From NCBI GenBank assembly GCA_964473285.1, contig CAYYOI010000079.1, positions 1 to 5,379 on the forward strand: DNA of 5,379 nucleotides, read 5' to 3'. The stretch comes from JBNJGT01 sp964473285 (GTDB lineage: Archaea > Nanobdellota > Nanobdellia > Woesearchaeales > JACJVW01). Both the position numbers and the translations under genes were made by a program. Within the stretch, counting starts at the first letter, position 1. The number at the start of each line of letters is the position of its first letter. The notes beneath the pieces are model-generated. The model searched no databases, had not been told where the DNA came from, and was given only the letters and a program-made list of their open reading frames with translations. This document shows positions 1 through 5,379 of the stretch, one piece after another.

Positions 1-27
1 TTGTTATCCTCCTGCAAGGCAGCACCA

Positions 28-37
28 TTTTCTTTTT
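28..37 (+). terminator. Possible T-tract terminator of a gene left of the window
   Basis: A pyrimidine run, TTTTCTTTTT, follows a weak 4-bp inverted repeat (CTGC/GCAG, 12-22). Archaeal transcription commonly ends at T-rich tracts without a strong stem, so this could end a + strand gene lying to the left. No such gene can be confirmed from the few visible codons, so this is a weak inference. Confidence 0.25.
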
Positions 38-38
38 A

Positions 39-53
39 AGTATCGGAGATACT
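39..53. repeat. Perfect 6-bp inverted repeat with GGA loop
   Basis: AGTATC-GGA-GATACT is a perfect inverted repeat that ends about 17 bp before the TATA-like box at 70-78. The position just upstream of BRE/TATA would suit an operator for an activator or a small hairpin. At this length it could also be chance. No function is claimed. Confidence 0.35.
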
Positions 54-63
54 GGCATATACC

Positions 64-78
64 GAAATATTTATAAAA
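64..78 (+). promoter_or_regulatory. BRE/TATA-like archaeal promoter of the U32-like gene
   Basis: GAAAT followed by TTTATAAAA resembles an archaeal BRE plus TATA box. With the usual spacing of about 26 bp from box centre to transcription start, the start would fall near position 100. That gives a leader of about 20 nt before the ATG pair at 118/121 and places the in-frame TTG at 85 outside the transcript. The box is seen in the sequence; its activity is inferred. Confidence 0.55.
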
Positions 79-117
79 CAGATTTTGTTACTCTCAAATG
101 TTGACAAAAAGAGTGGT

Positions 118-1944
118 ATGATGGAGAACAAAATCTTTGTAACGACCAGGAATTCTGAGGAGATATATGCAGCAATAGGAGCCGGAGCTCATGCGATAAC
201 AATACCAATTGAGAAATATGAGAAGGAGCTATTCTCATATGCAAAAATACAAGGGTGTCAAGCTTATCTTGGGTGTGACAGGATAATCACAAACGAGGAG
301 CTCTCATTCTATCTAAAACAGATTGAGGCGGCAATAAGTGATGGAATAGATGGATTGTATCTTAGTGATATAGGTATAGCTTCAGTTGTCAAGTCACATA
401 CTAATATTCCTGTGATAATATCAGCTCAAACCAAGATCACGAATTACGAGAGCCTGAAAAAGTTTTCAGTTGGAGATGTAATAATCCTTTCGCCTGAGAT
501 AACAAGAGAGTCCTTTGTTGAGATCAAGAAAAGGACCAATGCTATAGGTATAATCGTGCAGGGGATAATAGACCAGTTCTATGGAGGGATTAAACTTCCT
601 GAGATGAGCCTTTACCCTCACCTGGATGAATTTGAGGGGTTAGTGTTAACAATAATCCCAAAGGGAAAGGAAGCAAGTGATCTTTACAGGACTGTGAAAG
701 TGTATGCCCAGGCAAGCAAGGATGCAGAAGAAGAGATTGGGATGGCTTCAAAAAGGCCTTTGTTCACAGGAATATTCAGTAAGAGAAAGATAACAAAAAA
801 AGGTGTTTTTCTTGGCAAGGTTTCCAGAGGATGCCTTGAACTGCAAAGGGAACTGCAGAAAGGAGAGCAGATACTCATCAATAACGGCAAGCGCGGGACA
901 TTATTCAAGATCACATACATACTCAAGGACAAGGAGCGTGTTGAAAGGGCAGAAGTGGGAGAGAGGATCCAACTGCGATATCCTCATTTCAAGGGTGGCA
1001 ATTCAATCTTTAAGATGGGGCTTGCAAAATTTGATATCCCTATAAAGAGAAGACCTGTAACACTGTCCTATGAAATGACAGAAAAAGGATTTGTGATTAC
1101 GCTTCAGGATGAAAGAGATACAGTCCATGCTTCAGCTGAAGTGATGAAGGCAGAGAAAAAAGCGATCACAAAAGAGGAGTTTGAAGGAAAGCTTTGCAGG
1201 ACATATAATTCTCCGTTCAGGATAGAAAAGATTTCAGGGGATTTCACAGAAGGATTGCACATATCATACTCAACAATCAACAGGGTCCGTAACGATGCAC
1301 TTGCAAAGCTTGAAGAGAAGCACCTGGACAGGTTCAGGAGAAAACGTATAGGATTAAGCCCTTCGATCATCGAAACACAACCTAAAAAGACAGAGCTTTA
1401 TGTTAAGGTGAACAGCCTTGATGCTGCAATGGAAGCGATTGATGCCGGAGCAGACCTGATATACTATGATATATTCTCTCCTGATGTACTGGATTGCAAG
1501 GAAATGTGCGCTAAACAGAATGTGCCTCTTTACCTGATAACACCAAGGACTATCCAGGAAAAAGAATTGCATCATATAATGAAGCTAATAGAGCATTACA
1601 ACCCAGAAGGGATTCTTGTAGGAAACCCAGCCTTACTCAGGGTAAAGGCAAAAAAGCATCTTGACAGCAATTTTTTGATAGGAAACAGCGAATCACTCAA
1701 TTACTGGAATCTTCCGGCAATTGTCTCAAACCCTATAAATGACGAAAGGGCTATCCTTTTTGCACATGGAAGGCCTATCATGACAAGCACCAGATTTGAA
1801 GTGCGAACTAAAGGAGAGATTACTCCTTACGGGGATACTGTCCTCTATGGAAAACACATAGATAGGTCAGAGCAGGGAAAGTTATTCCTAGATGTAGACG
1901 AGAATGTTACTGCAACACTCAAACGTTTCAAGATGACTGTCTAG
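118..1944 (+). CDS. U32 peptidase/RlhA-like protein with DUF3656-type middle domain, metal-site cysteines missing
   Basis: This is a 608-residue protein if started at ATG 118; the adjacent ATG at 121 is equally possible. The frame extends up to a TTG at 85, but the TATA box at 70-78 implies transcription begins near 100, so the ATG pair is preferred. Residues ~3-185 match the U32 barrel order: an AAIGAGAHAITI start, GCQAYLGC, SDGIDGLYLSDIG, IISAQTKITNYESL, then a degenerate signature. Residues ~210-410 resemble DUF3656, with FDIPIKRRPV, a CRTYNSPF segment and STINRVRNDALAKL. Residues ~425-608 form a second, U32-like half starting at ELYVKVNSLDAAMEAIDAGAD. This order is that of RlhA (YdcP), a 23S rRNA cytidine hydroxylation factor; other U32 members act on tRNA or ubiquinone. 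Known members bind a [4Fe-4S] cluster through cysteines in and after the signature. Here the signature cysteines are Asp and Lys, and KIEGR-like is IIPKGK. The family assignment is strong; the activity is unknown and may be lost. It is a cytosolic protein with no signal peptide. Its stop overlaps the convergent small gene. Confidence 0.85.
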   Translation: MMENKIFVTTRNSEEIYAAIGAGAHAITIPIEKYEKELFSYAKIQGCQAYLGCDRIITNEELSFYLKQIEAAISDGIDGLYLSDIGIASVVKSHTNIPVIISAQTKITNYESLKKFSVGDVIILSPEITRESFVEIKKRTNAIGIIVQGIIDQFYGGIKLPEMSLYPHLDEFEGLVLTIIPKGKEASDLYRTVKVYAQASKDAEEEIGMASKRPLFTGIFSKRKITKKGVFLGKVSRGCLELQRELQKGEQILINNGKRGTLFKITYILKDKERVERAEVGERIQLRYPHFKGGNSIFKMGLAKFDIPIKRRPVTLSYEMTEKGFVITLQDERDTVHASAEVMKAEKKAITKEEFEGKLCRTYNSPFRIEKISGDFTEGLHISYSTINRVRNDALAKLEEKHLDRFRRKRIGLSPSIIETQPKKTELYVKVNSLDAAMEAIDAGADLIYYDIFSPDVLDCKEMCAKQNVPLYLITPRTIQEKELHHIMKLIEHYNPEGILVGNPALLRVKAKKHLDSNFLIGNSESLNYWNLPAIVSNPINDERAILFAHGRPIMTSTRFEVRTKGEITPYGDTVLYGKHIDRSEQGKLFLDVDENVTATLKRFKMTV

Positions 1945-2222
1945 CGTCTATCCACTTTCTTCCTGTGCTCATCACAGAGCCTGTAAAGCCTTTTTGTTCG
2001 TGGATTCTTACGGGTCACTTTCTTACCGCAAAGAATACATCGGCCTTCTGATCTCCTGCGATGGTACAGTTGGGAGACACGCTCAGATGTTGACAGTTTG
2101 TACCTGCTTATCTGGATGTGGAATCCCTTATAAAGGAAACTACCGATTGCTTTCTCTGAGCCCTTCTGCAGCTGATCCACTAACTTGCGTAGGGTGTTTA
2201 TAGTTACTTTCTTCGGTTCCAT
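1941..2222 (-). CDS. Small basic putative zinc-binding protein, unrecognised
   Basis: I do not recognise this 93-residue protein. It carries one putative zinc site near the C-terminus: C62-x2-C65 (RCILCGKK) followed 17 residues later by C83-x2-H86 (LCDEH), preceded by a basic stretch, YHRRRSEG. I count 27 Lys/Arg against 8 Asp/Glu, which suggests contact with nucleic acid or the ribosome; this is inference. Residues ~6-40 look helical with no obvious signal or membrane segment. The ATG at 2222 is supported by a TATA-like box at 2248-2257, which puts the transcription start about 4 nt upstream. The message would be almost leaderless, and there is no Shine-Dalgarno. Its TAG stop is the reverse strand of the CTAG that also ends the U32-like gene, so the two genes converge with a 4-bp overlap. 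It lies 40 bp after the S-layer gene on the same strand. Confidence 0.75.
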   Translation of the reverse strand: MEPKKVTINTLRKLVDQLQKGSEKAIGSFLYKGFHIQISRYKLSTSERVSQLYHRRRSEGRCILCGKKVTRKNPRTKRLYRLCDEHRKKVDRR

Positions 2223-2241
2223 ATAATAATAAGAAAAAAAG
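2223..2241 (-). terminator. T-tract terminator after the S-layer gene
   Basis: Read on the - strand, this is a run of seven T followed by CTTATTATTAT, starting about 21 bp after the TAA stop at 2263-2265. U-rich tracts of this kind serve as intrinsic terminators in archaea. No stem precedes it. It lies between the TATA box and the ATG of the small zinc gene, so it is transcribed mainly by read-through from the S-layer gene. Confidence 0.45.
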
Positions 2242-2247
2242 TTCTAC

Positions 2248-2263
2248 CTAATATATCTTTCGT
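2248..2263 (-). promoter_or_regulatory. BRE/TATA-like promoter of the small zinc protein gene
   Basis: On the - strand, ACGAAA is followed by GATATATTAG, a BRE-plus-TATA arrangement. The box centre is about 31 bp from the ATG at 2222, which predicts a leaderless or nearly leaderless transcript. The box starts right at the S-layer stop codon. Moderate confidence, because AT-rich spacers give TATA look-alikes. Confidence 0.45.
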
Positions 2264-3511
2264 TAACCGGTAGAAAAGTCAAGGGTAAACTGTTCTTCTT
2301 CCATACTGATTGTGGCACTATCAATGGTGACATCACTATCATCCACTTTAAGGCAGTAACAACCTTCTTCAGGAAGTTCTACAGTCTGTTCTTTGTCCTT
2401 GTCACCGTCTTCCCAGCGGAAGGTGAGTGTCTCTATCTCTTCACCATTGCAATTATCCTTCATCACATGGACAACATACTGAAGCCAATCAACACCATAC
2501 TGGGACTCAAAAGTCTCACCGCCTTTAAAGGATACAGTAGCAGTTGTACCTTCAACATCAACAGCGGGGTTAGGATTTACTTCCTTTTTAACTCCAAACT
2601 TAGATAGTGTTAGGTGGTATTCGCCGCTCTCATGAGCTGTGCCTGCACAATTGAGTTCTGGTTCTTCTGGTTCTTTGGGTTCCTGAGGCTCTTGAGGCTT
2701 TTGGGGTTCTTCAGGCTTGTCAGGTATTACATACTCTGAGACTTTGCCAGCAGTCACCTGCACGTCGTTTGCAGGGAAACTGTTTGATTCGTATTCAAGG
2801 AGGGATTTAGCTGCCCTCTTGGTGTCCTCTGCACTGTAACCTGCAACCATCAATGCTTTCTTGCCCTTGTAATCAACCATTTTGAGTCGGCCTTTGCCAG
2901 ATTCAAACTCAGCAGTACATGAACCAGACCCGATGATCTCCTTGCTGATTGAATTCACACAAGGCCCACCGAATAATATGAGGTTTGATGAACCGCTTTT
3001 ATAGTTCTTATCAAGGACAACGTCAGGCATTGCCACATCCATTGACTGGCATTCTGATGAGGTTTCAAGGGATTGCTCTTTTCCTTCAGCTGATCGCACA
3101 TAGACCAAATGCTCAACCTGCTCATCAGCGGATAACAACATGTAACTGTCTGATTCATCAGCGCCCATAAGGCTTGAGATCTGCCCGTATGGAACCGCAC
3201 CCTGCTCGTTATCAGTCTCTCCTACGTCAAACATGAACTTTCTGTCATTTGTGAATGTAGGATAACATGCGTTCTCCATGAATGCATTGTAGATTGTCTC
3301 ATCCAAATGGATACCAATTGGATCAAGCGAAGCATCGTGTTCATCTGTCACTGCATCAAGGATCTGTTTTTTGTTTGCACCATCTATACATCTTTCAACA
3401 TTCTGGATCTCAAGATAGTCCTCTTTTTCCTCAACAGTCAATCTCACTGAATCATGCATTGTTTTCAGTGCTTCTGTTGTTGTAACCGGATTTTCATCGA
3501 TTGAGACGCCA
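2263..3511 (-). CDS. C-terminal part of the S-layer-like surface protein (5' end lost in assembly gap)
   Basis: The first ATG in this frame is at 3459 (398 codons to the TAA), but the frame is open for 16 more codons up to the gap (GVSIDENPVTTTEALKT before that Met). The ATG is therefore very probably internal. Numbering from 3459, residues ~150-238 form the second Rossmann-like half of archaeal S-layer proteins: SSNLILFGGPCVNSISKEII, then GRLKMVDYKGKKALMVAGYS and AEDTKRAAKSLLEY. The Cys pair C167/C181 in this half may form a disulfide. Upstream, VEHLVYVRSA resembles the strand that precedes this half in the family. Residues 246-269 are a Pro/Glu/Lys linker. Residues 270-398 look like a beta-sandwich with C271, C337, C367 and C369, ending in DFSTG. 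No membrane anchor or sorting signal is visible. The product is probably exported and forms part of the cell-surface lattice. It is most likely the continuation of the 3612-5267 reading frame. S-layer membership is confident; the job of the last domain is unknown. Confidence 0.8.
2653..2724 (-). repeat. Pro-Glu-rich repeat linker inside the S-layer gene
   Basis: These 24 codons encode tandem xEP/xKP triplets (PDKPEEPQKPQEPQEPKEP and on to EEPEL). The DNA shows the matching near-repeats of GGTTCTTCT/GGCTCTTGA type on the + strand. Such Pro/Glu spacers are usually extended and lift a terminal domain away from the body of a surface protein. Tandem codon repeats of this kind often vary in copy number between strains. 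Confidence 0.8.
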
Positions 3512-3611
3512 NNNNNNNNNNNNNNNNNNNNNNNNNNNNNNNNNNNNNNNNNNNNNNNNNNNNNNNNNNNNNNNNNNNNNNNNNNNNNNNNNNNNNNNNN
3601 NNNNNNNNNNN
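3512..3611. other. Assembly gap of exactly 100 N
   Basis: One hundred consecutive N interrupt the S-layer gene. A round 100 is the conventional placeholder for a scaffold join of unknown length, so the spacing and frame across it cannot be trusted. The codons before the gap end exactly at 3612. After it, the S-layer frame uses base 3511 as a third codon position. One continuous gene therefore requires a true gap length of 2 modulo 3, whereas 100 is 1 modulo 3. Confidence 0.97.
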
Positions 3612-5267
3612 GTTCAGGCCGTATTTTGTAACCAAAACAGGTTTTGCGCCTGGAGTGATTGAGCCATCATTGTCAAGGTCAACTGTTATAGGACCATCAT
3701 CTTCATCAGTGAAACTGATGGTATATTCCTTATTCTTCAGCATGAGTGATGAAGATGTTTCACCTTGACTATATGAAACCTCAATCTCTTTTCCTGATCC
3801 CTTATCAACGAAAGTCAGGACATTGTCTCGTGAATCATGATCCTTATACTCAACAAGATGAGTATAGCCTGTTGCTTCAGGAATCGTTTTATAACCGTCG
3901 CTTGTTACAAGGAAATGGTCTTTTACCTGTATGGGTTCCCCTTCTGTTGCAACAACTGCATAATCCTCATTTCCGAACCTGGAAAGATTACCATAGAATA
4001 AAGGGATGTTCAGCTGTTCATCCAGCTTGTTCATGAAGTCAAGGGTATATTCCTTATCATCCACAGGTGTCAGAGTGATTGTCTCCATATTGACTTCTTC
4101 AGGGGTGCCTTTGTAAAATATGTCAAAACCATTCAAAAACAGCTGGTTGGGGTCTTCAACCACATCTGAAAGGCCTTGTCCTCCCTCTACAAAATGGTCC
4201 TGCTCAGGAGTCCATTTGACATTGATTGATTCAAGCTTTAAGATGTCAGATTCAACTGAACCTTCAATCTTTACTGCGGTTCCTTCAACTTCATCAGAAC
4301 CCTGGTAGTAATTGATGGAATCATATGAATCATCAGTTATGTCGTTATCCTCTATCTTGATCTTTTGTGGGCCAACTGAAAGGAGAGCCATGTCTGCATC
4401 TGAACTCTGCAGCAATAACTTTTTCACGTTTATTACCGGACCATCCTCTACTTCAAATGTTTCTCCTTCATTGAGTGTTTTTGATTCATCATTGACCTCA
4501 ATGAGAATCTCTGCATCATTGCCAGAAGTATAGATGGCCTTGACCTTGATTTCATAGTCAACACCATTGATAGTATATGTTTTTGATTCATACTCGTTGA
4601 TGAATAGTTCGTTGCTGTCTGCCAAAAAAGTCAGGGAAAGAGATTTATTGTTCTCCAATAAGGCTTCAACGATATTGAAATCCTGGTCAAAAAGCTTTAT
4701 GCTCTCGTCCTGGAGTTCCAAAGTTGTACCTTCAATCTTGGATTCAAGAGCCGAAGGAAATACTAAGCTATATTCATAAGCCATAGCATCCTTCTCAAAG
4801 ATCAGGTATGTCTTTGGAATCTCATCCTCATCCCGTGGCACTCCTTTTGCAATTGCAAGGGAAGGAGTTATATTCTTTCCGATATAGAGGTACTGCTCAT
4901 AATCAAAAGTGCCTTGGTCATTCTTTAATTGTTCTGGTGCAAATGCACTGAATTCATTCTCGGTTATAGGGGATACGATACTTATTGATTCTCCACCTTC
5001 AACCATATTGTTTGTCTCTCTCATCAGGACATTCTCAGAAGAGATAACAGGTTCAGACTCGCAGTCTCCTGAGGCTTGCAGGTTCTGCTGCAGGGTGAGT
5101 CCAAAATTGACTGCTGTGATAAAATCTTCTGGGCCTGCATTTTCCCCAACTATCATCTGGGCATTGAATGTATCATCTTTTGCCAGAATAGAAGGAAATT
5201 CAGAAAGATCTGCGTTGACGAGGACCCCTAACAGGATAAATATGATTGCAATTCCATAGGACTTCAT
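3612..5267 (-). CDS. N-terminal part of the S-layer-like surface protein (3' end runs into assembly gap)
   Basis: There are 552 readable codons from ATG 5267 to the gap. Residues 1-19 are a signal peptide: a Lys, a hydrophobic core and a VNA cleavage site before DLSEFPS. The mature start, with FNAQMIVGENAGPEDFITAV (35-54), is the first Rossmann-like half of archaeal S-layer proteins. Residues ~120-480 follow the beta-rich body of the same family, for example YEQYLYIG, KTYTINGVDYEIKVKAIY, NGFDIFYKG and TGYTHLVEYK. Residues 530-537 (DLDNDGSI) look like half an EF-hand or dockerin calcium loop. It is strongly acidic, has a single Cys (C69) and has three N-glycosylation sequons (N132, N207, N427). 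A good Shine-Dalgarno and a TATA box precede it. A frame read through the N run ends at 3465 in a 14-residue tail that is out of frame with the family-like sequence and should be ignored. The protein probably forms the outer cell-surface lattice and is likely highly expressed. Confidence 0.85.
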
Positions 5268-5272
5268 TTTGT

Positions 5273-5277
5273 ACCTC
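5273..5277 (-). promoter_or_regulatory. Shine-Dalgarno of the S-layer gene
   Basis: GAGGT on the - strand sits 5 nt before the ATG at 5267 and can pair with the CCUCC at the 3' end of archaeal 16S rRNA. It fixes the start that also yields a proper signal peptide. The other two genes in the window lack such a clear site. Confidence 0.7.
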
Positions 5278-5302
5278 TCTTTTATCTCTCCTCTGATTTA
5301 AT

Positions 5303-5318
5303 ACTTATAAAAATATTT
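5303..5318 (-). promoter_or_regulatory. TATA-like promoter of the S-layer gene
   Basis: On the - strand, AAATATTTTTATAAGT contains a TATA box (TTTATAAGT) preceded by an A-rich BRE-like stretch. The box centre at about 5308 predicts a transcription start near 5282, leaving a leader of about 15 nt that just includes the Shine-Dalgarno. This suits a strongly expressed surface-layer gene. Activity is inferred from position and sequence only. Confidence 0.55.
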
Positions 5319-5338
5319 CTATTTTTTCGAGTTTTTCT

Positions 5339-5369
5339 AAAAAATCTGCTTTAGGCTTCCAGCCTAAGG
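5339..5369 (-). terminator. Hairpin plus T-run, possible terminator of a gene to the right
   Basis: On the - strand, a perfect 7-bp stem TTAGGCT/AGCCTAA with a GGA loop (5351-5367), extendable by a U-G and a G-C pair to 5349-5369, is followed 4 nt later by six T (5344-5339). This has the form of an intrinsic terminator for a - strand gene entering from the right, upstream of the S-layer promoter. No coding sequence for that gene is visible. It could instead be an operator or chance. Confidence 0.4.
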
Positions 5370-5379
5370 AAAGTTAGCA

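Noticed and set aside
2..58. Short - strand frame from ATG 58 running off the left edge (MPVSPILKKKMV...)
   Set aside because: Only 19 codons are visible, with no Shine-Dalgarno, and the nearest TATA-like box is too close to its ATG. A divergent gene cannot be supported.
3..104. Open + strand frame VILLQGSTIFFLSIGDTGIY onward, ending at TGA 102-104
   Set aside because: It reads like a hydrophobic C-terminal tail of a gene from the left, but 33 codons without a stop is not enough evidence, and it would run through the promoter box.
85..117. TTG at 85 as start of the U32-like protein, adding 11 residues
   Set aside because: The TATA box at 70-78 predicts transcription from about 100, downstream of this TTG. 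The added residues do not resemble the family start, and two ATG codons at 118 and 121 fit better.
684..1575. Minus-strand frames of 73-88 codons and a + frame at 803-1045 inside the U32-like gene
   Set aside because: They are antisense or shifted readings of a well-supported coding sequence, without promoters or recognisable motifs.
2653..2724. CRISPR-like or mobile-element repeat
   Set aside because: The repeats are in-frame Pro/Glu codon repeats within a gene, without spacers or terminal inverted repeats. No CRISPR array, transposase or tRNA gene was seen in the window.
3465..3511. Tail ASQSMKIRLQQQKH as the C-terminus of the S-layer N-terminal piece
   Set aside because: It exists only because the reading frame is carried through 100 placeholder N. 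The S-layer-like frame in the same bases is a different one.
3746..5259. Several + strand reading frames of 60-116 codons opposite the S-layer gene
   Set aside because: They are low-complexity Ser/Leu-rich shadows of the acidic S-layer codons and have no start signals of their own.

Overview
The window looks like a fragment of an archaeal genome, probably a DPANN lineage of the Woesearchaeota/Pacearchaeota kind. The grounds are a large surface protein that reads like the S-layer family shared by Methanococcales and many DPANN archaea, BRE/TATA-type promoter boxes upstream of three genes, and short leaders. The lineage is an inference from one protein family plus promoter style; no rRNA or other phylogenetic marker is present.

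Layout. Positions 1-84 hold a T-rich stretch, a perfect small inverted repeat and a BRE/TATA-like promoter. They are followed on the + strand by a ~608-residue protein (118-1944) with U32 peptidase/RlhA-type architecture: a TIM-barrel-like U32 half, a DUF3656-like middle and a second barrel-like half. It has lost the cysteines of the U32 signature. Tail to tail with it, sharing the palindromic CTAG at 1941-1944 as stop codon on both strands, is a small very basic putative zinc protein (1941-2222, - strand). Behind that, also on the - strand, is a large secreted S-layer-like protein occupying 2263-5267, interrupted by a run of exactly 100 N (3512-3611).

The S-layer gene appears as two reading frames on either side of the N run. 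The frame of the downstream piece stays open for 16 more codons above its first ATG, right up to the gap, and the upstream piece is open down to the gap. Both pieces match successive parts of one S-layer protein. The simplest reading is one gene of roughly 1000 codons whose frame break is caused by a placeholder-length scaffold gap. The protein has a 19-residue signal peptide, a long beta-rich acidic body, an EF-hand-like DxDxDGxI loop just before the gap, the second Rossmann-like S-layer half after it, a Pro/Glu linker and a Cys-bearing C-terminal domain with no membrane anchor.

The genes do not form an evident pathway. The S-layer gene has its own strong-looking promoter and Shine-Dalgarno, the zinc protein has its own TATA box within the 40-bp spacer, and the U32-like gene is expressed from the opposite strand. 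I see no clear new defence or mobile system. The best leads are the metal-site-less U32/RlhA homologue, the extra C-terminal domain of the S-layer protein and the compact gene borders.
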